From assembly GCA_944384855.1 (NCBI GenBank), contig CALWUY010000035.1, forward strand, positions 1 to 64,000: a stretch of 64,000 nucleotides of DNA. Reading direction: 5' to 3'. The stretch comes from an uncultured Clostridia bacterium (GTDB taxonomy: Bacteria > Bacillota > Clostridia > Oscillospirales > Acutalibacteraceae). The notes below the pieces were generated by a model. It searched no databases and was not told the origin of the DNA. It worked only from the letters and a program-made list of their open reading frames with translations. Below, piece by piece: positions 45,860 through 55,367 of this stretch (position 1 is its first letter; each line of letters starts with the position of its first letter). The position numbers were made by a program, and so were the translations under genes.

Positions 45860-48800
45860 TTAATATAATTTCATATCTGCCAAGGCAATACCAAATGCAT
45901 AGGAATTGGTATATATTCTGAAAAAATTTATAGCGGTAATATCACATAGTTCTTCTGTTATGCCGCTGTTTTTAAAGCACGACAACGGAATTGTCACATA
46001 GTTCCAACCGGTTTTCAGCGAACCCTTGAGTATTGATAAATTGTAGCTGATTTCCGCGATATCGTAAATACTTGATGAAGTAAGCTCTATTGTTCCGTAA
46101 CATTCTTTATTAAATAGTTCCGCATCTGAAATCCAAAGCATAAGGCTAAAATATTGTTTGTCGCTGATATCAGTATTCGGGCTGTAATACATCATAGGCA
46201 GTCCATCAGAATAGCGGGCATTTTCAATATTCTCATAGGAAAAACTTTCGGCATTTATCCAGTTAGGACCGTCTCCAAAGCTTATAGCATTCGCGGGAAC
46301 GTTATTTCCGTCTGTAAGCATTATATTTTTAATTCGCATCTCACCTGCGGCAGTGTTCCCGTTCAGTACATAATAAATTCTCAGTCTTATAATCTTGGAC
46401 ATATCAAAATTTCCTGAACTTCCTCTATAACTGTCTAAACTGAGTTTAACATGATTCCATCCTTCAGCGAAATTCTGACTGTTGAAATAATCAGAATTCC
46501 AGATTATTTCATCAACATCACACAAATTTGAAGATGAAAGTTCGAGCTGCATATTTCCGCCACAGTATTCAAAGAGCGATATATCTGATATATAGTAATC
46601 AAACTCCAAATATTTTGAACCGGATGCATCAATACTATCGGTTCTGCAAATGTTTATTATCGGATTGCGGTTGCCGTCAAGTGAAGAAAAAACATATTTT
46701 TCGCCATTATCTGTGCGCTCACCGAAATTTGTAGAGTAATGCAGAAAATAATCGGTATTTAGTATCATTGAAGTGTCAAAAAACATATTTTCCCGCGGTT
46801 TTTCAGAAGATACGACAGTTATTTCGACATCATCTTTCCCTGACCCCGTGATCCTGTCTTTTGAATTTGAAACCGCATAATTATTGTCGAGCAATGAATT
46901 GCCAAAAACATTGAGGGTGGCGTTGTCTGATAAAACGCGGTAATTTGCATAGCTGTTGCGCATGATTGCGGCCGCCGCGAGCGTTGCCTTTCCGCCCTTA
47001 ACCTCAATTGCATTCTGTCCGGACTGAAACAATATCAGGTTTACGGCATTAAGTTCCCCGCCTCCGCAATAAATTCCGCTCTTGCCTACCGCCCATATAG
47101 CCGAACTCACAACATTTGTTTTACCTTTGTATCCGTCCGCAAGATATATAGCGTAAGATTCGGTCGACATCCTGGTAGGAAGCTCGGACGAAATTACAGA
47201 TACCTCGGCGCTATCATCAATATATATGGCGTAATCCGATTGATCTACGCCGGGACAAACAATATCTGCCGTAGTATTGCCGGTAATTTCAATTCCGGTA
47301 ACACAGCCGTAAATAAAGTTCATATAATGCAGTTCATTTACGGCGTTATCGATAATATATCCGGTTACATGCTCAGCACAATAAGCGACCGAAAGACATG
47401 CTCCGTTTTGGTCGAACCAAGCGGATCTGTCATTATTCCGGCTATCACGATTAGATGTGGGATTAGACTGACAGTCTCTGATAACTCCGTTTTCGCTTCC
47501 GCCTCCCACAGCAATTCCTGTATTGAGAGTTCCGAAATTCACCGCTTCAACATAATGATTATCACACCTGTTTGTTTTCAGATCCAATACATTGTATGCC
47601 GTATCTACCGTACAGTTTATCACATAAATATTACTGCCTGCCCCCCTTATTGTATAGGCATACGGCAATATATTATCAGGCCTGGGTTCGCTGTAATCTA
47701 CAGTAATACCTTTCATTCCGGAATTGCTTTCCAGGGTAATCAGAGCTGTGCCGAATTCATCGTTTTTACCGTAATCGGTAACAAATGTCGTTGTCAATAC
47801 CGTAGCAAAATGCGGATTATCAAAAGAACCCCTTAATTCTACGCCGCTTTTAACAGTTATCGGATTTTGCAGAATATAGTCGTTAGAAGGAAGATAAACT
47901 ATACCTCCCCCTTCGGCGTAGGCAGTATCTATAACGTTCTGCAAAATTTCCGAAATATCTTCGGTTTCTGTGGTGTCAGCACCGTAATCCGCAACATTAT
48001 AAATAACTTTTCGGTCAGGTGATTTTTCACGGCGGTCGCAGTTTTCAAACTCGGTCTGAATACTGATTCTTTCACTCTCGTCAAACACGGCTTTTACATT
48101 GCCGGCAGGATCATAATATGACAAGGTATCCTGAGTACCGAAATTAACAAACCGGCAATAATCGCTCGTTTCAGCGACATACGCCCCATTTGCCCGGCTG
48201 TTTTCAGCACTGAAGCTGCATCCGATGATGTTTGAATAGCCTGAAGCGTTATAAACGGCATATCTTCCTGTATCTGACGCGAGGCTTAAATCACCGTTTG
48301 TCACGCTGATGCCGGACGATGAGCTGTTATTTATAATATACTCTCCCCTGCTGGACATATCGATATTGTAAAAAGCAAGCGGCATTTCAGAGCCAGCAGC
48401 CATTTCAACCGCAACTGTATCGGCATTTATAGAGCCGTTAGTGAATGTAAATCCGTACGGTGTAGTGCCAACCGCATTCACACCCGTACCGCAACCGCTG
48501 ATATCGATATTATAAAATTTTCCGTAACCCCCGGAAATGTAAATCGCGGTTTTGCACCCGTTGACTTTTATGTCCGACACAAACGCGTTATCAATTCCGT
48601 ATATTCGGATACCTGACGTATTGTCTTTCATCCAGGATTCAAGCAACTGCGGCTGCGCAAAAGGCAAAACGCCGCTGTCAAGCCACCACTCAGGACCTAT
48701 ACTGATATTTTGAAATCTGCCTATATCATTATTGTACTGCCACTCCATACCGCAGTACAAAGGCGTTATATAGACATTCTGAATAGTTTCCAAATTATGA

Positions 48801-49660
48801 GGATTAGAGGTGTTTTTTATCGCTTTGTACGGGTTAACAAGATACAAATCCTTTAAAGTAATGCTTTGCCAATCCGCAATATCTATCGTATATGCATAAG
48901 GTACGGGTATGCCGTTTTCCATCGTCTGTTCAGGATAGTACATCATAAATCCTTTGACAGACGAATATTTCTGCATGCTTAAAAACGCAGTATTGTTACC
49001 TTGGGAAATAGGTTTGACACATATTTCAAGTACGCTGCCGTTTTTAGTTTCATCCGCGCCGTAAAGTCCGGGATCGGCAAAATCACCCTGTAAAATAACA
49101 TTTGAGGGTATTGTTATATTTTGGGAAAGCTTATATTTACCTGCCGGTACCCAAACAGTACCTCCCTGACTGCCTAATGAAGCCATAGCGTTTATGAAAG
49201 CAGAGGTATCGTCATGCTTTCCGTCGCCTACCGCTCCGAATTGCGTGACATCCGCGTCGGCGACAATATCAGACAGAGTCTGATATTTTGTAGGCACTAT
49301 TCTCGGATAATTGAGTTCAACCTCAAAACCGAAAAGTATACGTTTAAGTGCTGATAAATCCAAAGCATTTATGTATCCGTCGCATATAATGTCTGACAGC
49401 ACGGTATCAGCTTGAGCAGAACCGATAATATGCTTTTTCATAACTATCAAATCGAGAATATCTATATTACCAGAAGCGTTGCTGTCACCGATTTCAGTAG
49501 CATAATTAATAACAGGCTCGCATACTGCTTCTTGAACAGCTTCGGCATTTATAGTATCTTCGGCCTTAAGCAGTGTACCTGTCGAAAAATCAGATGAAAT
49601 GGCAATTAAAACAATCAAAAATACGCCGGTAACTTTTTTTATTTTTTTTAAAATATTCAT
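45860..49660 (-). CDS. Secreted dockerin protein with two beta-helix domains and CBM-like tail
   Basis: 1266 residues. A signal peptide spans about 1-33. A type I dockerin follows at ~57-111, with two calcium loops (Asp59 to Asp70 and Asp90 to Asp101), unusually at the N-terminus. Two pectate-lyase-3-like right-handed helices follow: FGAVGDGKHDDTSAF (~139) and YGADTTETEDISE (~547). The C-terminal part (~930-1266) is beta-rich with segments like EFDYYISD and EGWNHVKL, related to the CBM-like modules of the neighbouring genes. It is probably a glycan-degrading or binding protein attached to a cohesin scaffold. The ribosome binding site is GGAGG. No cohesin gene is in the window. Confidence 0.85.
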   Translation of the reverse strand: MNILKKIKKVTGVFLIVLIAISSDFSTGTLLKAEDTINAEAVQEAVCEPVINYATEIGDSNASGNIDILDLIVMKKHIIGSAQADTVLSDIICDGYINALDLSALKRILFGFEVELNYPRIVPTKYQTLSDIVADADVTQFGAVGDGKHDDTSAFINAMASLGSQGGTVWVPAGKYKLSQNITIPSNVILQGDFADPGLYGADETKNGSVLEICVKPISQGNNTAFLSMQKYSSVKGFMMYYPEQTMENGIPVPYAYTIDIADWQSITLKDLYLVNPYKAIKNTSNPHNLETIQNVYITPLYCGMEWQYNNDIGRFQNISIGPEWWLDSGVLPFAQPQLLESWMKDNTSGIRIYGIDNAFVSDIKVNGCKTAIYISGGYGKFYNIDISGCGTGVNAVGTTPYGFTFTNGSINADTVAVEMAAGSEMPLAFYNIDMSSRGEYIINNSSSSGISVTNGDLSLASDTGRYAVYNASGYSNIIGCSFSAENSRANGAYVAETSDYCRFVNFGTQDTLSYYDPAGNVKAVFDESERISIQTEFENCDRREKSPDRKVIYNVADYGADTTETEDISEILQNVIDTAYAEGGGIVYLPSNDYILQNPITVKSGVELRGSFDNPHFATVLTTTFVTDYGKNDEFGTALITLESNSGMKGITVDYSEPRPDNILPYAYTIRGAGSNIYVINCTVDTAYNVLDLKTNRCDNHYVEAVNFGTLNTGIAVGGGSENGVIRDCQSNPTSNRDSRNNDRSAWFDQNGACLSVAYCAEHVTGYIIDNAVNELHYMNFIYGCVTGIEITGNTTADIVCPGVDQSDYAIYIDDSAEVSVISSELPTRMSTESYAIYLADGYKGKTNVVSSAIWAVGKSGIYCGGGELNAVNLILFQSGQNAIEVKGGKATLAAAAIMRNSYANYRVLSDNATLNVFGNSLLDNNYAVSNSKDRITGSGKDDVEITVVSSEKPRENMFFDTSMILNTDYFLHYSTNFGERTDNGEKYVFSSLDGNRNPIINICRTDSIDASGSKYLEFDYYISDISLFEYCGGNMQLELSSSNLCDVDEIIWNSDYFNSQNFAEGWNHVKLSLDSYRGSSGNFDMSKIIRLRIYYVLNGNTAAGEMRIKNIMLTDGNNVPANAISFGDGPNWINAESFSYENIENARYSDGLPMMYYSPNTDISDKQYFSLMLWISDAELFNKECYGTIELTSSSIYDIAEISYNLSILKGSLKTGWNYVTIPLSCFKNSGITEELCDITAINFFRIYTNSYAFGIALADMKLY

Positions 49661-49722
49661 CGATACCTCCGGCGGTAAAGTATACTCACCGCAATATGTA
49701 TTTAAAATTTTTTACAATATTC

Positions 49723-52272
49723 TTAAACTAAATCGCTGCCGTAAAAATTAATGCTTTCTTCAATAAATTGATTTTTGTAAATAGGTATATTTCCAAACGC
49801 GCAAAGCGTTTTTGTACCCCTCAGCGCGAAGAAATCACATCGGCTTTTCCAAATTGAAATTATTCCGGCTATTGTAATATCTCCGCCGTCACTGTAAATC
49901 ACCGAACATGAATTTTCAAAAAATACTCCGCCGAATACCTTTACAGTTCCGTTTTGTATACGCATAGAACAGTCTCTGATTGCCCATGCGCAGGGATTAT
50001 ACAAAGTTACGCTACCGTTGAAACTCGGGTCTGCCAATAATGCATGCGAGCGGTTGGCTGAACCGGACAGCTGAGCGTCGACGATTACCGCCTTCGCATT
50101 ATCGGAAAGCTGAATTCCGTTGCTTGAATAGTCGCTTCCGTGACCCAAAACAAAAAGATTGGCGTTCTGAGCCGCATGTATACCTTTTTCCGTGCCGAAA
50201 ATAAAGGTAAAGAAAAGCACTTCGTTTTCGGTATCGCCTATATAATATCCGGTAACATTTTCCTGGAAATAGCAAAAAAGTCTGCCGCCCCAGCTATTGT
50301 CCCATTCGTGTTTTCTTAATGGATTTTCGGATACCGTACAGGGATTCGAATGGCAGTCTCTCAATACGCCGTTTCTGCTGCCGGATCCGACCTTGATCCC
50401 ATATTTCAAAGAGTAAAAATTGAAGCCTTCAATATAGTGATTATCACATCGGAAGGTCTCAAGATCAAGTGCCGTCCATGATGTGGAAACCACAACATTT
50501 ATAACGTAAATATCGCTTCCGTTTCCCTGGATTGTTACAGCACGCTCACCGAAAGAATCAGGGTCTACCCTATCGTAAACAACCGCAAAACCTCGCGCGC
50601 CGGAATTACTTTCCATTGATATAAGCGGTTTTGCCGCAGCATCCCCGCTGCCGTAATCCGAGATGAAATATGTCGTATCACATGTTATGTAATGAAAACC
50701 GTCAGAACAGCCTCTGAGCTCGACACCTGATTTTATTACTATTGGGTTTTCAAGCCCGTAAACACCTTTTTTAAGGTAAACCGTTCCCCCGCCTTCTGCA
50801 AATGCAGTGTCTATTGCCGTTTGCAGGGCAGCAGAGTTGTCGGCATTATCTTCGCTCACCCCGAACTCAAGAGCATTATACAATACGGCGCGTTTTGGCA
50901 TTTTATGTTTTAAAGCTGTCGATTTAAACGCGCAGATATCATCAAGCTGCTCTGTTTTATTGTGTTTATCATCAAAAATCTCAATTAAATACGGTACCTT
51001 TGCGCTGATTTTTAATCCGCCGTCAGCTTTGCAGTTAACAATTTTTGAAGTTTCATGTGCGTTTTCGGCGAAATGATAGCACTGTCCGTCCCAATTAACT
51101 TTAACATAATTATTGAGTATATTCAATCCTTTTGAAGAAATAATATGATTTTTTCCGCCCGTAAGACTTGTATTGATAAGCGAAAAACGACCGTTGATAT
51201 TGTTCAGACAACTGCTGCCGTCACCTGACAAAGTAATACTGGAGTTTTGAATAACCAAATGTCCTGAATTAAGTTCAATTACCGTATCGCCGTCGCTTGA
51301 AAATTCAGCGCCGTAAACCGTAAGCCCCCAAACCGCTTTTTCGCTGATTCTGAGCGCAACAGGATTTTCCCCGCCGCTTGCCTTGAAAACACCGCCAGTC
51401 ACAGTCGCGCCGTACCATACGGGAGCTATCACCGAAAGGCAGGTATTACAATCTGTTATGTTCATATTGTATACTCTGCCGAAAGCGTTCGTAAGTTCAA
51501 GACCTATGCGGTAACCTTTAATTGTAAAATTTGATAGATAGTGCCAATCGGTTGATACCATTTCGTATCCGGTAGCATTTTCGATAAGCCAGTTTTTAAG
51601 CTCATTCTCATCCGGTATATTCGGCAGTCCGCTTTCAAGCCACCATTTCGGCTGCAGATTAAAGCTTTCATAACGGTTGGAATCGTTAACGTTTGCTACT
51701 CTTACACTTGTGCGGAGAGGAGTACCGTAAATATTACGGCATATTTGCTGATTATTGACTCTGCTGAAGTGATCTATGCAGTTGTAGGCGTTAACAAAAC
51801 AAATATCCTCAAGGTGAGTAGCCACCATATCCGCAAGACCTATCGTATACGGATATTCTTTTGGAACTCCGTCTGTAAAGGCTTGCTCGGGATACCAGAT
51901 ATTGAATCCCCTCATTGCGCTTCCCTGACAGAGTTTAAAAAATTGCGTATCTCCGCCGTCTGCGACGGTTTTTGTGTAAATTGCGAGAACAGTGCCGTCA
52001 GTTTTGGGATTTTCCTCTGTCGGCGCCTTAAAATCGCCTATCAGCTGAACAGCTGACGGAACCGTCACCGGACTCGTCAGCTTGTATGTTCCTTTAGGAA
52101 GATATACCGCGCCGCCGGTTTTTTCAGCACACTTAATTGCGGCGTTCAGCGCGGATGTATCATCAGATATCCCGTCCGCCGCAGCGCCGAAGTCGGTTAT
52201 ATCAGCCTGGATAACCGCACCGTTTGAACTGTCATAATCTGTTTCAATTAATTTGGGATACTTATTATTCAT
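49723..52272 (-). CDS. Double beta-helix protein without signal peptide
   Basis: 849 residues from the ATG at 52272, 5 bp behind AAGGTGA; an in-frame TTG at 52293 is less likely. The two helices begin at FGAAADGISDDTSAL and FGVSEDNADNSAALQ. Motifs RCDNHYIE and GSGSRNGVLRDCHSNP are shared with the flanking paralogues. No signal peptide, membrane anchor, dockerin or CBM-like tail is seen, so it would stay in the cytoplasm unless exported another way. It may act on imported oligosaccharides. The catalytic residues cannot be assigned from sequence alone. Confidence 0.8.
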   Translation of the reverse strand: MNNKYPKLIETDYDSSNGAVIQADITDFGAAADGISDDTSALNAAIKCAEKTGGAVYLPKGTYKLTSPVTVPSAVQLIGDFKAPTEENPKTDGTVLAIYTKTVADGGDTQFFKLCQGSAMRGFNIWYPEQAFTDGVPKEYPYTIGLADMVATHLEDICFVNAYNCIDHFSRVNNQQICRNIYGTPLRTSVRVANVNDSNRYESFNLQPKWWLESGLPNIPDENELKNWLIENATGYEMVSTDWHYLSNFTIKGYRIGLELTNAFGRVYNMNITDCNTCLSVIAPVWYGATVTGGVFKASGGENPVALRISEKAVWGLTVYGAEFSSDGDTVIELNSGHLVIQNSSITLSGDGSSCLNNINGRFSLINTSLTGGKNHIISSKGLNILNNYVKVNWDGQCYHFAENAHETSKIVNCKADGGLKISAKVPYLIEIFDDKHNKTEQLDDICAFKSTALKHKMPKRAVLYNALEFGVSEDNADNSAALQTAIDTAFAEGGGTVYLKKGVYGLENPIVIKSGVELRGCSDGFHYITCDTTYFISDYGSGDAAAKPLISMESNSGARGFAVVYDRVDPDSFGERAVTIQGNGSDIYVINVVVSTSWTALDLETFRCDNHYIEGFNFYSLKYGIKVGSGSRNGVLRDCHSNPCTVSENPLRKHEWDNSWGGRLFCYFQENVTGYYIGDTENEVLFFTFIFGTEKGIHAAQNANLFVLGHGSDYSSNGIQLSDNAKAVIVDAQLSGSANRSHALLADPSFNGSVTLYNPCAWAIRDCSMRIQNGTVKVFGGVFFENSCSVIYSDGGDITIAGIISIWKSRCDFFALRGTKTLCAFGNIPIYKNQFIEESINFYGSDLV

Positions 52273-52298
52273 AATAATCACCTTAAATATCAAAGTCC

Positions 52299-52335
52299 GA
52301 TAAAAATTAAGGCTGCTCGTAATACACGGGCAGCC
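52299..52335 (-). terminator. Hairpin between two beta-helix genes
   Basis: GGCTGCTCGT (52311-52320) pairs with ACGGGCAGCC (52326-52335), followed on the minus strand by a T-rich run (complement of 52299-52310). It would reduce read-through into the downstream paralogue. Confidence 0.6.
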
Positions 52336-52344
52336 CGTATAGTT

Positions 52345-55300
52345 TTATTTGGTATCTGAGCCTGCGGTTTTTACACTGTCTGAAATTTCAAATCTGGGTA
52401 TACGCGCTGTAACAAGATTTCCGTATGCCGTAAGTTCTCCTCCGGTCGCAGTTATATCGGATTTAGAACGCTGAACGGTTATAACGCCGCTCATATCAAC
52501 ATTGCCGCCTGTCTGTTCAAGCGCACTGCGTCCGCATGCGAAAAATACGCCGCCCGCAATGTTTACGTTTCCTGAATTAACCTTTACTGCGGTTCCGCCT
52601 ATATTCCATAGTGTCAGACTGTAAATATCCGCATGTCCTGTATAGCCATCCTGTGCTAAAACCGCCGATGACTCTCCGGTGCATCCTACCGCCTGTAAAT
52701 CGGTTGATATAACTTTAGCCGAATCCTTTAAATTGAGTGAATTCATTGAATAATCAACACCCTGACCTATTAGGTAAAGCTCAGCGTCTTCCTCGGCTAA
52801 AATACCGTTGTTGGCACCGAAAACAAAGTTCAGATGCATAATTTCGTTCTTTACACTTCCAACCTTAAACGCCGTAAATGTTTGAACCTGACCTGAAATA
52901 AGCTCGCCTTCCCATTCGCTTTCCCAGTTCTTTTCAACACTGTACGGATTACCCCAGAACAGTGCGGGATTGGATGTACACCAGCGCATAACACCGTTCT
53001 GGCTGCCTCCGCCTACGTATATGCCGATATCGTGCGATACGAAAGAGATATTTTCAATATAATGATTATCGCAGCGGTTGGTACCGAAATCGGCTACTCT
53101 GAAGCCGCCTATAACACTTACGTTAGCAAGCGTTATATTTGAGCCCAAGCCTCTGAAAGACCAGCCATAATGTTCGGTATAGCTTTGCGGTATCTTGTCA
53201 TAGCTGATACTGAATCCCCGTGCCGAAGAATTTTCCTCAAGAGAAATCAATACCGAATCCGGTTCATTCTTGCCGTAATCTGTTACAAAATAAGTGACAT
53301 TTGTTAAAGCTTCGTCATGAAAAGTATCACAGCTTCCCAGTAATGTAACACCGGTTTTTACGGTTATCGGCGCTTCTAAACGATATTTTCCTTTAGGACA
53401 GTAGACTGTTCCCCCACCGGCTTCAAAGGCTTCATTGATAGCCTGCTGAAGCGCTGCGGAATTATCATCAGCTGCTTCATCCAATTCGGCGATTATGATG
53501 GTCCCCGCGTCAGGCTTTTTGATCCGTTTGGCCGAAAGAATGAGTTTTTCATCTAGCAACTCAGTATCAAGAAGCGTTCTATCGCCTGCATCTTCTTTAG
53601 TAACAGTAACAATGCCTTCGGATTTGCTTTCTGTTTTGGGCTCTCCGCCATTCATTGTGCAGTTTATAAGCGAACTTTTACCTGAATTTTCTCCTGCGAA
53701 AAAGCTGAGATTACAGGAAAATTCTGTGTTTATGATATTGGCTCTGCCGTCCGTCATATAAACTCCGGTATCTGCTTTTATCAAAGAATCTGCAATGGTT
53801 ATCGGTGAAGTACCGGTATGATAAACAGCTTTATCACCGGTACTTTCAAATTGCATTGAATTGCAGGTTATGCCGTTTGCGCTTTTTGCCCCTATCCGAA
53901 GCGCAGCGGCGTTTTTACTGCCTGTAGCTTTGAGTACACCCTTTGTAAGCTGTCCGCCGTAATTTGCAGTATTATCTACATATACGCAGGTTTCACAATC
54001 AGTAATATTCAGATCGTATGCACGGCCGAAAAAATTGTCAATTTTAAGTCCGATATTATATCCGCTGATATTTATATCCGATAGGAAATGCCAGTCAACA
54101 GATAGAATATGAAAACCTATTCCGTATTCTTTAATCCATTTTTCAAGAGATTCTTCATCGGGAATATTCTCAAGTCCGCTTTCCAGCCAGTATTCAGGCG
54201 AGAAATTTATAGCTTCGTTTCTGCCTACTTCATTTGCTTTGGCTATCTGCACACCCTTATGCAGCGGCGTACCGAAAATATTTGCAACAGACTGATTTTG
54301 ATTGGTAACAGTAGCATGGTCTATTCCGTCGTAAACGTTAATCATATTCAGATTTTCCACTACTGTTGCCGGAGCGTCAACATTGCTCACAAGATAAGGG
54401 TATTCCTTAACTTCGCCGTTTTCAAAAGTTTGATCAGTGTACCAAACATTAAATCCGTTCAGGGCAGAACTGCGGCGCATTTTAATAAACGCAGACGTAT
54501 TACCCTCAGCTGTTGTCTGAGGGTCAACACAAAGCAGCGTACCGCCTATTTTTTTGTCTTCGGCAGTAGGAGTTTTGAAATCTCCTAAAAGGGTTACTCC
54601 GGCAGGTATTTCCATCTCCTGAGTAAGATAATAGTTTCCGCTTGGGACATATAATGTGCCTCCGGTATCGGCGACATGGTTAAGAGCAGTTTTAAATGCG
54701 ACACTGTCATCCGTTTTTCCGTCGCCAACAGCGCCGAAATCAATCACGTTCGCTGCTATTACTGTATTGTTTGAATTATCAAATTCAGAATTTACAGCCA
54801 TTGGATAGCTTTGTTCGCTTTTTTCCGAAATAACAACCTTTATAGAATGAATCCAGAGCTGAGTAGCCGTTGAAAGTTTTACGGTAAAATCAGATTCGGC
54901 GTCAGCGTCATATTTGAATCCTTCTGCTTTTACCGAGGTACCGCCCCAAGTGCTCGTGCTGTTCATTTTAACAGTCTGTTCTGTATTTTTGCCTTCTGAA
55001 TTATAGCATAGGAGTAACTCTTTTGAACTGTTTTCATTATATTCCAGAATTACAAAAACATCCTTGTCTTCTGTTTTTTCACCGGCAGACCGGCTGAGCT
55101 TGATTCCGAGCTCAGCGGAACGGCTGTCAAGCTTAAAATATTCTTTGCCGCCAAGCTTGCCTACAGTCGGTTTTCCGTCGATACCGGTCAGTGTATATTC
55201 AAGTTCTGTCTCAGTTGGTTCTTCAGAAAAATATACACTTGCTATCTCGGATGCTCTGTGATTTTTATTATCGTCGGTTTTGGTGTTACACGAACAAAAA

Positions 55301-55353
55301 ACCGACATAATTACAATTGAGGATATAAGCAATACGGCAGTAAGCCTCTTCAT
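52345..55353 (-). CDS. Lipoprotein with beta-sandwich and two beta-helix domains
   Basis: 1002 residues. A lipoprotein signal (Cys near residue 19-21, SVFCSC) opens the protein. A CBM-like beta domain of ~150 residues follows (~45-180). Two pectate-lyase-3-like helices then begin at FGAVGDGKTDDSVAF and at DEAADDNSAALQ. RCDNHYIE and GGGSQNGVMRWCTSNP link it to its paralogues. It is likely displayed on the outer face of the membrane and probably cleaves or binds an acidic or branched polysaccharide. It lies 14 bp downstream of the solute-binding protein gene and is probably co-transcribed with it. Confidence 0.83.
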   Translation of the reverse strand: MKRLTAVLLISSIVIMSVFCSCNTKTDDNKNHRASEIASVYFSEEPTETELEYTLTGIDGKPTVGKLGGKEYFKLDSRSAELGIKLSRSAGEKTEDKDVFVILEYNENSSKELLLCYNSEGKNTEQTVKMNSTSTWGGTSVKAEGFKYDADAESDFTVKLSTATQLWIHSIKVVISEKSEQSYPMAVNSEFDNSNNTVIAANVIDFGAVGDGKTDDSVAFKTALNHVADTGGTLYVPSGNYYLTQEMEIPAGVTLLGDFKTPTAEDKKIGGTLLCVDPQTTAEGNTSAFIKMRRSSALNGFNVWYTDQTFENGEVKEYPYLVSNVDAPATVVENLNMINVYDGIDHATVTNQNQSVANIFGTPLHKGVQIAKANEVGRNEAINFSPEYWLESGLENIPDEESLEKWIKEYGIGFHILSVDWHFLSDINISGYNIGLKIDNFFGRAYDLNITDCETCVYVDNTANYGGQLTKGVLKATGSKNAAALRIGAKSANGITCNSMQFESTGDKAVYHTGTSPITIADSLIKADTGVYMTDGRANIINTEFSCNLSFFAGENSGKSSLINCTMNGGEPKTESKSEGIVTVTKEDAGDRTLLDTELLDEKLILSAKRIKKPDAGTIIIAELDEAADDNSAALQQAINEAFEAGGGTVYCPKGKYRLEAPITVKTGVTLLGSCDTFHDEALTNVTYFVTDYGKNEPDSVLISLEENSSARGFSISYDKIPQSYTEHYGWSFRGLGSNITLANVSVIGGFRVADFGTNRCDNHYIENISFVSHDIGIYVGGGSQNGVMRWCTSNPALFWGNPYSVEKNWESEWEGELISGQVQTFTAFKVGSVKNEIMHLNFVFGANNGILAEEDAELYLIGQGVDYSMNSLNLKDSAKVISTDLQAVGCTGESSAVLAQDGYTGHADIYSLTLWNIGGTAVKVNSGNVNIAGGVFFACGRSALEQTGGNVDMSGVITVQRSKSDITATGGELTAYGNLVTARIPRFEISDSVKTAGSDTK

Positions 55354-55367
55354 ACATATACCTCCCT

